Shown: positions 32,124-41,049, counted from the stretch's first letter. The stretch: 64,000 nt of DNA from Umezawaea sp049997955 (GCA_049997955.1 JAEBDY010000013.1:62001-126000), one strand, 5' to 3'. The notes: generated by a model not told the origin, from the sequence alone. Numbers and translations are program-made.

Positions 32124-33440
32124 TTGTCGGTGCTCGCCGATACCTTTCCGACCATGGACGCACAGGGGGTATTGGAGCTGGCGCCGGACGGCCAGGTGGC
32201 GAGCAGCGCCACCCGGCTGGCAGGCACCGCGGGGTGGACGGGCCTCGGCCGCACCGCGAGCGCGCTGTGGGGGCTGTGCCCCGGCAGCGGCAAGAACCCG
32301 TACCGCGTGTGCGTCGACCTCGGCGACCGGGCGACCAAGTGCTCGTGCCCGTCGCGGAAGTTCCCGTGCAAGCACGCGGTGGCGGTGCAGCTGCTGCACG
32401 CCCGCGGCGAGGTGCCCGTCGAGGAGACCGTCCCGGACTGGGTGTCCGACTGGGTCTCGAAGCGGCACGGTGCCGCGACGCCCGCCGACACCTCGCCGGA
32501 GGCGGTGCGGCGGCGGGCCCGCGCGAAGGAGAAGACGGCGCACGACCGCGCCGAGGCCGTCCGCGGTGGCGTGGCGGCGCTGCGCGACTGGCTGAGCGAC
32601 CTGGCGGGCTCCGGCATCGCCGGGCTGCCGGGTCGTGACGCGGCGTGGTGGCACTCGATCACCGCGCGCATGGTCGACGCCCAGGCGACCGGCCTCGCCA
32701 CGGCGATCACCGAGCTGCGCGACCTGGTGGCCGCAGGGGGCCCGCAGTGGGCCGTGGACGCCGCGGACCGCCTGGGTGGCCTCCACCTGCTGGCGCGGCT
32801 CTCCGAGGGCGCTGAGGGCCCGCTGGGCGACGTCGTGCGGGCCCGGCTGGGGTTCACCGTGCCGGAGGAGCAGGTGCGCGCCTCGCCGGGCTGGTCGGAC
32901 CGCTGGGTGGCCCTGCTGCGGTCGGAGACCGACGACGGGCAGTACCGCACGGTCCGGCAGTGGATCTGGGGCCGCGACCGGGCCGAGTGGGTCGTCGGGA
33001 TCAAGCACGCGGGCGGCACGGCGAAGCCCGTGCCGCCGCTCCCCCACGGCTTCGAGGTGACGGGCGCGCTGCACCCGTACCCCGGCGTGTCCCCGCGCCG
33101 CGTGGCGGTCGGTGAGCTGGTGGGCGAGCGGCCCGCGGAGGCGATCCCGGTCGCGACGACGTGGCGGGAGGCGTTGGCGGGCCTGGAGCCCGCGCTGCGC
33201 GCCGACCCGTGGCAGCGCGTGCACCCGCTCGGGTGCGCCGCCGTGCGGGCGAGCGGCGACGTCCGGTTCCTGGTCGACGTCGGCCGCCACGGGCTCCCCG
33301 TGCGCGCCGACGCGGCACTGGACCGCGCGCTGGCCCTGACCGGCGGCGAACCGTTCGACGCCTGGGGCCTGTGGGACGGCCGCTCCCTGCGCCTCGGCGC
33401 CGTGGCCGAACCCGGCAAGGCCCCGGAGGTCGTCGGATGA
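32124..33440 (+). CDS. SWIM zinc finger protein
   Basis: A 438-residue protein with one SWIM zinc finger, CSCPSRKFPCKHAV, at residues 73-86 (CxC...CxH). GKNPYRVCVDLGDRATKCSCPS is the usual lead-in. The rest is a conserved helical region (WWHSITARMVDAQATGLATAI, DAADRLGGLHLLARL) with no recognised enzyme motif. SWIM domains bind DNA or protein. It opens a chain of overlapping genes: small ORF, DUF5691, MoxR ATPase, DUF5682 and VWA protein. The start is uncertain (TTG 32124, GTG 32130 or ATG 32154); none has a clear ribosome site, so translation may depend on hmgA or be leaderless. Confidence 0.85.
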   Translation: MSVLADTFPTMDAQGVLELAPDGQVASSATRLAGTAGWTGLGRTASALWGLCPGSGKNPYRVCVDLGDRATKCSCPSRKFPCKHAVAVQLLHARGEVPVEETVPDWVSDWVSKRHGAATPADTSPEAVRRRARAKEKTAHDRAEAVRGGVAALRDWLSDLAGSGIAGLPGRDAAWWHSITARMVDAQATGLATAITELRDLVAAGGPQWAVDAADRLGGLHLLARLSEGAEGPLGDVVRARLGFTVPEEQVRASPGWSDRWVALLRSETDDGQYRTVRQWIWGRDRAEWVVGIKHAGGTAKPVPPLPHGFEVTGALHPYPGVSPRRVAVGELVGERPAEAIPVATTWREALAGLEPALRADPWQRVHPLGCAAVRASGDVRFLVDVGRHGLPVRADAALDRALALTGGEPFDAWGLWDGRSLRLGAVAEPGKAPEVVG

Positions 33441-33619
33441 CCAACGAACCGCTCCTGCCCTTCGGAGGATCTCCCGTGGACGACCGGGCCGCTTTGGCCG
33501 AAGCCCTTCGCCGACTGCTCGCCGCCCCGCGCTGCGTGCCCGCTCGCACCACCGGCCGGACCCTGGTCGGCCGCAAGCGGCGCGTGGTGCCCGTGGCCGA
33601 GCTGAGGAGCGCGGTGTGA
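33437..33619 (+). CDS. Small conserved-context protein in the SWIM/MoxR operon
   Basis: A 60-residue protein, MTNEPLLPFGG to VAELRSAV, that fills the gap between the SWIM and DUF5691 genes. Its ATG overlaps the SWIM stop (ATGA) and its TGA overlaps the next GTG (GTGA), so all three are translationally coupled. It is basic in its second half (RTTGRTLVGRKRR). I recognise no domain. The exact fit between both neighbours and the absence of any other explanation for the 180-base spacing support a real gene. Confidence 0.65.
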   Translation: MTNEPLLPFGGSPVDDRAALAEALRRLLAAPRCVPARTTGRTLVGRKRRVVPVAELRSAV

Positions 33620-35046
33620 GCGTCCAGGCGAGGTGGGACGACGTGGTGCGGCAGCTGCTGGTCGGCGCGCACCGGGGCGACGGCGATCCGGGCGCGCTGC
33701 TGGACGAGTGCGCGGCGGTGGGGCTCGCCGGGTTCGGGGCGCCGCTGCCGGTGGTCGTGGAGACGGCCGAGCTGGTGGCCGCGCCGAGGTCCGAGGAGCG
33801 GATCGTCGGGGAGATGGCCCAGCAGGTGTTCGCCCGGATCGTGGCCGTGGACGACCAGGTGCTGCTGACCGAGTGGTGCGGCAAGGCGCGGGCGGCGGGC
33901 GTGGTGGCCCGGCACCGGTCGCTGCCGGAACTGCTGGTGCTGGGCACCACGCATCCGGGGCTGCGGTCGGCGGTGGCCGCGGTGCTCGGGTCGCGCGGCC
34001 GGTGGCTCGCGGGGACGCGGCCGGGCTGGGCGTGGGCGACCGGCACGGGGGTGTCGGCCGACCTGGTCGACCTGGACGAGGTGCTCGACCTGCCCGGCAC
34101 GCACCGGCTGGCCGCGTTCCGGCGGGCGCGCCGGGCCGATCCCGCGCGCACGCGGGCGTTCCTGGCCGAGCAGTTCGCGGTGCAGCGGCGGGCGGCGGAC
34201 CGGCAGGTGCTGGTGAGCGCGGTGGAGACCGGGCTCGCCGCCGAGGACGAGGAGCTGCTGGAGTCCGCGTTGGACGACCGGGCGATCGGCGTGCACGACG
34301 AGGCGGTGCGGCTGCTGCGGCTGCTGCCGGGGTCGGCGTTGGCGGCGCGGGCCGCCGACCGGCTGACCCGTGACCTGGACGTGGCGGACGACGGCTTCGA
34401 CGTGCGGCCCGACGGGCTGTGGGCCGAGGCCCTCCCCGGCCAGGAGGAGGCGCGCGACCTGCTGCGCGACGGGTCGGAGGTCGGGGTGACCGGGCGGTTG
34501 CGGGCCGCGGCGGCGAGCGTGCCGACGACGTACTGGACGGATCGGCTCGCCACCGACGACGGGGGTGCGGCGGCCGTGCTGAGCCGGGGCCCGTGGGCCG
34601 CGGCGCTGCTGCGCGGGGTGGCGCAGCGGTTGGCGCGGGCCGTCGACGCGAGCCCGTGGGCGGTGGCCGCGACGCGGACGCTGTCGGGCATGGAGCAGTT
34701 GGAGATGCTGGCGTCGCTGCCTGCCGAGCTGTCCGCGCGGACCGTGATCGCGGTGTCGCACCAGTGGAACTACGACCTGCTGGACCACGCCTGCTCGCAG
34801 CTGCCCGCGCCGTGGTCGGCGGAGTCGACGGCGGCGCTGCTGGAGCGCTACGCCGCGATGCGCGACCCGAGGTGGCGGGCCGGGCGCCCGCCGGCCGTGC
34901 TGCTGGCGAGGGGCGACGCGGAGGTGCTCGGCGCGAACTGGGCGCGGATCACCGAGCGGTGGCCGGAGCACACGCTCGAACTGGAAGTGCTGCGGCTCCG
35001 CATGGAACTCAGCCAGGCTTTCGACCGGAAGGAACCCGTCCTGTGA
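33616..35046 (+). CDS. DUF5691 family protein
   Basis: A 476-residue, mostly alpha-helical protein rich in Ala, Leu and Arg. Helical pairs such as AAFRRARRADPARTRAFLAEQF, DEELLESALDDRAIGVHDEAVRLLRLLP and AAVLSRGPWAAALLRGVAQRLARA look like HEAT-type or similar solenoid repeats. No catalytic motif is visible. I place it in DUF5691 on sequence character and on its fixed position between a SWIM protein and a MoxR ATPase, an arrangement known in actinobacteria and cyanobacteria-type MoxR/VWA systems. It is coupled by 4-base overlaps on both sides. Likely a scaffold or substrate-adaptor for the ATPase; inference. Confidence 0.7.
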   Translation: MSVQARWDDVVRQLLVGAHRGDGDPGALLDECAAVGLAGFGAPLPVVVETAELVAAPRSEERIVGEMAQQVFARIVAVDDQVLLTEWCGKARAAGVVARHRSLPELLVLGTTHPGLRSAVAAVLGSRGRWLAGTRPGWAWATGTGVSADLVDLDEVLDLPGTHRLAAFRRARRADPARTRAFLAEQFAVQRRAADRQVLVSAVETGLAAEDEELLESALDDRAIGVHDEAVRLLRLLPGSALAARAADRLTRDLDVADDGFDVRPDGLWAEALPGQEEARDLLRDGSEVGVTGRLRAAAASVPTTYWTDRLATDDGGAAAVLSRGPWAAALLRGVAQRLARAVDASPWAVAATRTLSGMEQLEMLASLPAELSARTVIAVSHQWNYDLLDHACSQLPAPWSAESTAALLERYAAMRDPRWRAGRPPAVLLARGDAEVLGANWARITERWPEHTLELEVLRLRMELSQAFDRKEPVL

Positions 35047-36155
35047 CGACCGAAACCGTGCTGCGGCCCGCCGCGGAACAGCAGTACGCCGCCGAGCTGG
35101 CCGCGCTGGCCGCGGCGGACGACCGGCCTCGCCCGCCGCGCTGGAACATGTCGCCGCAGGCCGTCGTGACCTACGTGCTGGGCGGCACGCTGCCGGACGG
35201 CACGGTGATCACGCCGAAGTACGTCGGCAGCAGGCGGCTGGTCGAGGTGGCCGTCGGCACGCTGGTGACGGACCGGGCGCTGCTGCTCGTGGGCGTTCCG
35301 GGCACCGCGAAGTCGTGGCTGTCCGAGCACCTGGCGGCGGCGGTGAGCGGCAACTCGACGCTCGTCGTGCAGGGCACGGCGGGCACCAGCGAGGAGTCGG
35401 TGCGGTACGGCTGGAACTACGCGCGGCTGATCTCCGAGGGGCCGAGCGAGGCCGCGCTGGTCCCGAGCCCCGTGCTCCGGGCGATGCAGACCGGCGCGGT
35501 GGCGCGGGTCGAGGAGCTGAGCCGCATGCCCGCCGAGGTGCAGGACTCGTTCATCACGATCCTGTCCGAGAAGGCGCTGCCGGTGCCGGAGCTGAACCTG
35601 CACATCCAGGCCGTTCCGGGCTTCACCGTGATCGCGACGGCGAACGACCGCGACCGGGGCGTGAACCAGATGTCGTCGGCGCTGGCCCGGCGGTTCAACA
35701 CCGTCGTGCTGCCCCCGCCCGCGACCGAGGACGACGAGGTGCGGATCGTGACGGCGCGGGCGAGCCAGCTCGGCCGCTCGTTGCAGCTGCCCGCCGAGCC
35801 GCCCGCGCTGGACGAGGTGCGCCGGGTGGTGCGGATCTTCCGCGAGCTGCGCAACGGGTCCACCGTGGACGGCCGGACCCAGTTGAAGAAGCCGAGCGGC
35901 AGCCTGTCGACGGCCGAGGCGATCTCGGTGATCGCGGGCGGGATGGCGCAGGCGGGCCACTTCGGCGACGGCTCGCTGGGAGCGGACGAACTCGCGTCCG
36001 GCCTGCTCGGCGCGGTGATCAAGGACCGGGTGTCGGACAGCGCGGTGTGGCAGGAGTACCTGGAGTCCGTGATCAAGGAGCGCGTCGAGTGGCGCGACCT
36101 CTACCGGGCCTGCCAGGACCTGGACACGTCCGGCTACACGGTGAGCGGCGCCTGA
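35043..36155 (+). CDS. MoxR-type AAA+ ATPase
   Basis: A 370-residue AAA+ protein. Walker A is GVPGTAKS at residues 84-91, the Walker B-like segment is VARVEELSRMP near 153-163 (with Glu in place of the usual Asp-Glu order), sensor 1 is IATANDRDRG near 197-206, and the arginine-finger region is SSALARRFNTVVLPPP. A helical lid follows. MoxR ATPases work with VWA-domain proteins as chaperones that insert metals or remodel complexes. Start GTG 35043 overlaps the DUF5691 stop. Its VWA partner is encoded two genes downstream. Confidence 0.92.
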   Translation: MTTETVLRPAAEQQYAAELAALAAADDRPRPPRWNMSPQAVVTYVLGGTLPDGTVITPKYVGSRRLVEVAVGTLVTDRALLLVGVPGTAKSWLSEHLAAAVSGNSTLVVQGTAGTSEESVRYGWNYARLISEGPSEAALVPSPVLRAMQTGAVARVEELSRMPAEVQDSFITILSEKALPVPELNLHIQAVPGFTVIATANDRDRGVNQMSSALARRFNTVVLPPPATEDDEVRIVTARASQLGRSLQLPAEPPALDEVRRVVRIFRELRNGSTVDGRTQLKKPSGSLSTAEAISVIAGGMAQAGHFGDGSLGADELASGLLGAVIKDRVSDSAVWQEYLESVIKERVEWRDLYRACQDLDTSGYTVSGA

Positions 36156-38377
36156 TGGCTCCTGGTGACCGCGCCCAGCGGGACCGGGCACTGCCGGACC
36201 GGGTGGTGCTGCTCGGCATCCGGCACCACGGTCCCGGCTCGGCCCGCATGGTCGCGGCGGCGCTGGCGGCCGTGCGGCCCGAGATCGTGCTGATCGAGGG
36301 TCCGCCGGAGGGTGACGCGCTGCTGGAGCACCTGCCGTCGCTGACGCCGCCGGTGGCGCTGCTGCTGCACGACGAGGCGGAGCCGTCGTCGGCCGCGTTC
36401 TGGCCGTTCGCGGAGTTCTCGCCAGAGTGGCGGGCGCTGACGTGGGCGCACGGCAACGACGTGCCGGTGCGGTTCTTCGACCTGCCCGCCGCCGCGTCGC
36501 TGGGCGCGGAGCCGTCCGAGCCACGGGCCGTGGTCGACCCGCTGGGCGTGCTGGCGGAGGCGGCCGGGTTCGACGACCCCGAGCGGTGGTGGGAGGACGT
36601 CGTCGAGCACCACGGCAGCGCAGACCCGCGTGATCTGGCCCATGCCGTCGCGGAGGCGATGACGGCGCTGCGCGAGGAGTTCGCCGACGAGGTGGACGAC
36701 CGGACGCTGCGCCGCGAGGCGCACATGCGGCAGTCGCTGCGCAAGGCGTTGAAGGAGACCGAGGGGCCGATCGCGGTGGTGTGCGGGGCGTGGCACGTGC
36801 CCGCGCTGCGGGTGCTGCCGCCCGCGACCGCGGACGCCGCGCTGCTCAAGGGCCTGCCGAAGCGCAAGGTGTCGGGCACGTGGGTGCCGTGGAGCCACGG
36901 GCGGCTGGCGTCGTCGTCCGGCTACGGCGCGGGCATCGACTCCCCCGGCTGGTACGCGCACCTGTGGGAGTGCGCCGAGCGGGGTGACGCGGTGCCGCGC
37001 TGGTTCGCCCGCGCGTGCTCGGTGCTGCGGGCGGAGGACCTGCCCGCGTCGACGGCGAGCGCGGTCGAGGCGGTGCGGCTGGCCGAGACGCTGGCGGCGT
37101 TGCGCGGCAGGCCGTCGCCGGGGTTGTCGGAGATCAGCGAGGCCGCGTTGGCCGTGCTGTGCAACGGCGACGAGGTGCCGCTGAAGCTGGTGCACCAGAA
37201 GCTGGTGATCGGCGAACGGCTCGGGGAGGTCGGCGCGGGCGTGCCGCAGTCGCCGTTGGCCGCCGACGTGGCCCGGTTGCAGCGGAAGCTGAGGTTCCCG
37301 CCCGCCCTGGAGGGCAAGGAGTTCAAGCTCGACCTGCGCAAGGACACCGATCGGGAGCGGTCGAAGTTGTTGCGCAGGCTGGAAGTCCTCGGTGTGCCGT
37401 GGGGCCGTCCGGACACGGCGCGGGGGTTGGGCACGTTCACCGAGATGTGGCAGGTCCGCTGGGATCCGGGTTTCGCCGTGGCGCTCGGTGCCGCCGCGCG
37501 GCACGGCACCACCGTGGAGGCCGCGGCGGAACGCGTGCTGTGCCAACGGGCGCGCGACGCGGACCGGGTCGCGCCCGCCGCCGAGGTGCTGTCGATCGCG
37601 GTGGGCTGCGAGTTGCCGATGGCGGTGCTCGCGGGTCGTTCCGCGCTGGACCGCTGCGCGGCGGCGGCGACGGACGCCGTGGAACTGCTGGGCGCGCTGC
37701 CGGACCTGGCGACGACCGTCCGGTACGGCTCGGTCCGCGGCACGGACCCCGAACTGCTGCGGGTGGCGCTGCACGGCCTGCTGGCCCGTGGCGCGGTCGG
37801 TCTGCCGCTGGCGTGCCGAGGGGTGGACGACGAGACCGCGGAACGTGCGCTGATCGCGGTGAACGGCGCGGACGACGCGGCCCGGCTGGCCGCGGACGAC
37901 GAGCACCAGGCGGCGTGGCGGAGAGCGCTGCGGTCGCTGGTGGGGATGCCGGACGCGCACGGCCTGCCGACCGGGCGGGCGACCCGCCTGCTGTGGGAGG
38001 CGGGCGACCTGGACACCGCGGCGGTGGCGACCAGGCTGCACCGGGCGACGTCGTGGAACGGCGGCACGGCGAGCGGTGCGACCGCGTTCGTGTCGGGTTT
38101 CCTGCGCGGGTCGGCGTCGCTGCTGGCGGCGGACGCGCGGCTGTTCGACCTGGTCGACGAGTGGCTGTCCGGTCTGGCACCCGCGGACTTCGACGACGCG
38201 CTGCCGTTGCTGCGCAAGGCGATCAGCGACTTCAGCCCGGCCGAGCGCAGGCTGCTGGGCGACCGCGTGCTGGGCTCGTCGACCTCGTCGGGGGCGGTGT
38301 CCGGCGAGTGGGACGAAGCCGTCGCGGAACGGTTGGTGGACCACGTCCGCGCCCTGCTGGCGGGGGTGACGGCCTGA
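36155..38377 (+). CDS. DUF5682 family protein
   Basis: A 740-residue soluble protein whose first part resembles TraB/erythromycin-esterase-like folds: VVLLGIRHHGPGSARMV at residues 15-31, EIVLIEGPPEGDALLEHL, ALLLHDEA, and VVCGAWHVPALR near 209-220 carry the conserved His and Glu residues typical of such hydrolase-like domains. The C-terminal half (about 400-740) is helical without clear motifs. In the known gene order SWIM-DUF5691-MoxR-DUF5682-VWA it always accompanies the ATPase; its biochemical role is undetermined. ATG 36155 shares one base with the MoxR stop. The longer upstream frame is a MoxR shadow. Confidence 0.8.
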   Translation: MAPGDRAQRDRALPDRVVLLGIRHHGPGSARMVAAALAAVRPEIVLIEGPPEGDALLEHLPSLTPPVALLLHDEAEPSSAAFWPFAEFSPEWRALTWAHGNDVPVRFFDLPAAASLGAEPSEPRAVVDPLGVLAEAAGFDDPERWWEDVVEHHGSADPRDLAHAVAEAMTALREEFADEVDDRTLRREAHMRQSLRKALKETEGPIAVVCGAWHVPALRVLPPATADAALLKGLPKRKVSGTWVPWSHGRLASSSGYGAGIDSPGWYAHLWECAERGDAVPRWFARACSVLRAEDLPASTASAVEAVRLAETLAALRGRPSPGLSEISEAALAVLCNGDEVPLKLVHQKLVIGERLGEVGAGVPQSPLAADVARLQRKLRFPPALEGKEFKLDLRKDTDRERSKLLRRLEVLGVPWGRPDTARGLGTFTEMWQVRWDPGFAVALGAAARHGTTVEAAAERVLCQRARDADRVAPAAEVLSIAVGCELPMAVLAGRSALDRCAAAATDAVELLGALPDLATTVRYGSVRGTDPELLRVALHGLLARGAVGLPLACRGVDDETAERALIAVNGADDAARLAADDEHQAAWRRALRSLVGMPDAHGLPTGRATRLLWEAGDLDTAAVATRLHRATSWNGGTASGATAFVSGFLRGSASLLAADARLFDLVDEWLSGLAPADFDDALPLLRKAISDFSPAERRLLGDRVLGSSTSSGAVSGEWDEAVAERLVDHVRALLAGVTA

Positions 38378-38460
38378 TGGCGGCCGCGTTCGGCATCGAA
38401 CCCGCCTCACCCGCACACCCCGATGTTCCCGAAGCACACTGGAGAGGCAGGACCGGATGA
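38377..38460 (+). CDS. Possible 27-residue linking ORF
   Basis: A tiny frame (MAAAFGIEP to WRGRTG) whose ATG overlaps the DUF5682 stop and whose TGA overlaps the VWA start (ATGA). It could be a real micro-protein or simply a ribosome shuttle that keeps translation coupled across the gap. A GGAGAGGCAGG ribosome site for the VWA gene lies inside it at about 38441-38451, which favours the second view. Confidence 0.3.
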   Translation: MAAAFGIEPASPAHPDVPEAHWRGRTG

Positions 38461-39647
38461 CCGGGGCGACGGACGCGGAACGGGTGCGCCGGTGGCGCTT
38501 GCTGCTCGGCTCGGCCGCCGAGGGCATGGGTGAGCTGGGTGAGGACGACCAGCGGCGGGACGCGGCGTTGACCGGCCTGTACGGCGGTGGCGCGGGTTCG
38601 AGGACCGTCGGCGACGCGCCGGGCGGCGGCAAGCGCAGCGCGGGTCTCGGCTCCAGCGCGCCGGTGCTGCACCGCTGGCTCGGCGATGTCCGCAAGTACT
38701 TCCCCACGTCCGTGGTGCAGGTGATGCAGAAGGACGCGGTGGAGAAGCTGGGGCTGCGGCAGCTGTTGCTGGAGCCGGAACTGCTGTCCAGTGTGGAGCC
38801 CGACGTGAGTCTCGTCGGCACGCTGGTGTCGCTGTCCTCCGCGATCCCGGCGCGCACCCGCGAGACCGCGCGAGCGGTGGTGCGCAAGGTGGTCGAGGAC
38901 ATCGAGCGCAGGCTGGCCGACCGGCTGATGGCGGCGGTGCACGGCGCACTGGACCACTCGCAGCGCACCCGCCGCCCGCGGCCTGCCGACGTGGACTGGC
39001 CGACGACGATCAAGGCCAACCTGCGGCACTACCAGCCGGATCAGCGCACCCTCGTCGTGGAGACCCTGGCAGGCCGCAAGCGCCGCAGCCGGTCGGCCGC
39101 GCTGCGGGACGTGATCCTGCTGGTCGACCAGTCCGGCTCGATGGCCGACTCCGTCGTCTACTCGGCGGTCATGGGCGCGTCGCTGGCGTCGCTGAAGTCG
39201 ATCGACACGAAGCTCGTCGTCTTCGACACCGAGGTCGTCGACCTCACCGAAACCCTGAACGACCCGGTCGACCTGCTGTTCTCCACGCAGTTGGGCGGCG
39301 GCACGGACATCAACCGCGCCGTGGCGTACGGCCAGTCCCTCGTCCGCAGACCGACGGACACCGTCATGGTGCTGATCAGCGACCTGTACGAGGGCGGCGT
39401 GGCCCGCGAACTGCAACGCCGGGTGCGCGAACTGGTCGCGGGCGGCGTCACCGTCGTGGTCCTGCTCGCCCTCTCGGACAGCGGCACCCCCGCCTACGAC
39501 CACGAACTGGCCGCGAAGCTCACCGACCTGGGCGCTCCGGCGTTCGCCTGCACCCCGGACCGCTTCCCGGACCTGCTGGCGACCGCGCTCCGGAGGGAGG
39601 ACGTCGCCACCTGGGCCGAGCAATCGGGCATTCCCGTAGGCCGGTGA
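38457..39647 (+). CDS. VWA domain protein, partner of MoxR ATPase
   Basis: A 396-residue protein with a C-terminal von Willebrand A domain. The MIDAS metal site is DVILLVDQSGSMADSVV (DxSxS at 224-228), the third metal-site Thr is in LGGGTDINRAV, and the Asp in MVLISDLYEGG completes it. The N-terminal ~210 residues are helical and basic, as in CoxE-like proteins. Together with the MoxR ATPase this is the classical AAA+/VWA chaperone pair. It ends the overlapping operon that starts at the SWIM gene; a convergent gene begins 10 bases later. Confidence 0.92.
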   Translation: MTGATDAERVRRWRLLLGSAAEGMGELGEDDQRRDAALTGLYGGGAGSRTVGDAPGGGKRSAGLGSSAPVLHRWLGDVRKYFPTSVVQVMQKDAVEKLGLRQLLLEPELLSSVEPDVSLVGTLVSLSSAIPARTRETARAVVRKVVEDIERRLADRLMAAVHGALDHSQRTRRPRPADVDWPTTIKANLRHYQPDQRTLVVETLAGRKRRSRSAALRDVILLVDQSGSMADSVVYSAVMGASLASLKSIDTKLVVFDTEVVDLTETLNDPVDLLFSTQLGGGTDINRAVAYGQSLVRRPTDTVMVLISDLYEGGVARELQRRVRELVAGGVTVVVLLALSDSGTPAYDHELAAKLTDLGAPAFACTPDRFPDLLATALRREDVATWAEQSGIPVGR

Positions 39648-39657
39648 GCCGCGGTGG

Positions 39658-40023
39658 TCAGCCGGTGGTCCCGCCGGTGAAGTGCGCGACGAGCCGCTCC
39701 TGCTGCGCGGGGGTGATCTTGTCGAGGGTGAGCGTGGAGTCGCCGACCTCGATCAGCAGCTTGTCCACGCCCGCGCGGGTGAACCAGGTCTGGACGCGGT
39801 CGGCCAGGTCCTTGGCGACGCCGGGGTCGACCACGGCCTGCGCGACCACCAGGGCGAACTCGACCACCTCGGGTCCTCTGCCGCCCACGGGCGGCTGGCC
39901 GGTGCGCAGCCGGGTGGCGTCGAGGTGGAGTTCGAGCAGTTCGTCGAGCAGTTGGAGCAGGGTGGCGTCGAGCTGGGTGTCGTTCAGCGAATCGTCGACT
40001 ACGCGGAAAACGATCTCGTTCAC
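39658..40023 (-). CDS. Small soluble protein, possibly EACC1-like
   Basis: A 121-residue acidic protein (VNEIVFRVVDDSL start, GTG 40023 with AGGAAAGG upstream). The order is a strand, two helices (QLDATLLQLLDELLELHLDA), strands (VVEFALVVAQAVV), a helix (AKDLADRVQTWFTRAG) and a last beta segment (DKLLIEVGDSTLTLDKITPAQQERLV). This resembles the effector-associated constant component type of small domain found with conflict-system effectors, but I cannot confirm it. It is followed upstream on the same strand by two small membrane proteins. Function unknown. Confidence 0.6.
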   Translation of the reverse strand: MNEIVFRVVDDSLNDTQLDATLLQLLDELLELHLDATRLRTGQPPVGGRGPEVVEFALVVAQAVVDPGVAKDLADRVQTWFTRAGVDKLLIEVGDSTLTLDKITPAQQERLVAHFTGGTTG

Positions 40024-40050
40024 TGCCGGCCTTTCCTCGGTCGTCACTCG

Positions 40051-40533
40051 TCAGCGGATCACGATACGGCCGAGGATCAGGTACGGGCACCGTTCTGTGA
40101 TCACTGCGGTACGACCGGCTTCGTCCGGACCCGCCATCCACAGGCGGCCGGTGGTGCGGACGTGCTCGCGGACGCGTTCGGGCATCTCCGAGACGCGCAG
40201 GTAGCTGCGGTCGGAGCCCGCCATCTCCAGGTAGGCCTGCCTGCCGATGCGGGCGCGGCCGGGGACGAAGCGGGCGTTGACGGCGTGCCAGGCGTGGTCG
40301 CGGATGAGGCGCTTGACCTTGCCGCGGTCGACGAGGTGGCGCAGGCCGGGGACGGCCAGTTCCACGCAGAGCGGGATGAGGATGAGGACCCACCTGGAGT
40401 CGAGCGCCATCCAGAGGGCGATCACGAGCAGGGCCGCGCCCGCCGCCAGCGACAGGTAGCCGGTGGCCCGGTGGTCCGCGCGCGCCAGGCAGCGTTCGGT
40501 CCACTCTTCGCCGATCGTCTCCGCGGTGCTCAT
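40051..40533 (-). CDS. Two-helix membrane protein of unknown function (tandem paralogue 1)
   Basis: A 160-residue protein with an amphipathic N-terminus (EEWTERCLARADHRATGY), a hydrophobic pair at about residues 27-62, and a soluble C-terminal domain containing RVSEMPERVREHVRTTGRLWMAGPDEAGRTAVITER. It shares layout and short motifs (W-T-x-R/G-C-L, then G-R-x-x...P-D-x-x-G-R-T-x-V-I) with the next gene upstream, so the two look like diverged duplicates. No family recognised. Confidence 0.65.
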   Translation of the reverse strand: MSTAETIGEEWTERCLARADHRATGYLSLAAGAALLVIALWMALDSRWVLILIPLCVELAVPGLRHLVDRGKVKRLIRDHAWHAVNARFVPGRARIGRQAYLEMAGSDRSYLRVSEMPERVREHVRTTGRLWMAGPDEAGRTAVITERCPYLILGRIVIR

Positions 40534-40563
40534 CTCACCTCTACAAGTACCCCATCCGGATGA

Positions 40564-41049
40564 TCAACCGAGCACCCGCGTCAGCACCTTGGCGTGGAAC
40601 AGCTTCGGCACTCCGCGGAAGGCGATCACGGTGCGCCCGTTCCGGTCCGGGTCGACGAGCCACGCCCGCCGGTGGCGGCGGACCCGGCCGCGGAGCAGCG
40701 GACCGATGCCTTGGACCGCGAGGACCACGGGCTTGGTTCCCGCGACGACGAGGTAGCGGCCTTCCCAGCGGACCTGGACCTGGTTCCACGGCTCGTCGGC
40801 GAGGATCGTCCCGATGGGTGGACTTCCGCGGAAGGCGAAGCCGAACACCACTGTGGACACGACCAGCAACAACGCGGGCAGCATCGACGAGCTGCCCACC
40901 TGGTAGACCAGGAGCAGCTGCCCGAGGAACGCGAGCACGCCGAGGGAAGTCCAGGTCAGCGCTCGTCGACTTGCGCGCTCCAGACAACCACGGGTCCACT
41001 TGTCGTATCGGGCCGCACCTTCGGTGGACGGCTTGTTCGGCACACCCAC
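40564..41049 (-). CDS. Two-helix membrane protein of unknown function (tandem paralogue 2)
   Basis: A 161-residue protein, again with a charged start (DKWTRGCLERASRRALTW), two membrane segments at about 33-50 and 55-75, and a soluble domain ending with RAWLVDPDRNGRTVIAFRGVPKLFHAKVL. The middle (VQVRWEGRYLVVAGTKPVVLAVQG) is strand-rich. Its similarity in layout to the 40051-40533 product suggests duplication. It diverges from the iron-boxed DUF2470 gene. Function unknown. Confidence 0.65.
   Translation of the reverse strand: MGVPNKPSTEGAARYDKWTRGCLERASRRALTWTSLGVLAFLGQLLLVYQVGSSSMLPALLLVVSTVVFGFAFRGSPPIGTILADEPWNQVQVRWEGRYLVVAGTKPVVLAVQGIGPLLRGRVRRHRRAWLVDPDRNGRTVIAFRGVPKLFHAKVLTRVLG

Noticed and set aside
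30675..34691. Open frame of 1338 codons on the minus strand opposite hmgA, SWIM and DUF5691 genes
   Set aside because: It is the antisense shadow of well-supported genes; the translation is Arg/Ala/Pro/Ser-rich without domains, as usual for stop-poor high-GC DNA.
36134..39019. Open frame of 961 codons antisense to DUF5682/VWA
   Set aside because: Shadow frame with low-complexity composition, covered by recognisable proteins on the other strand.
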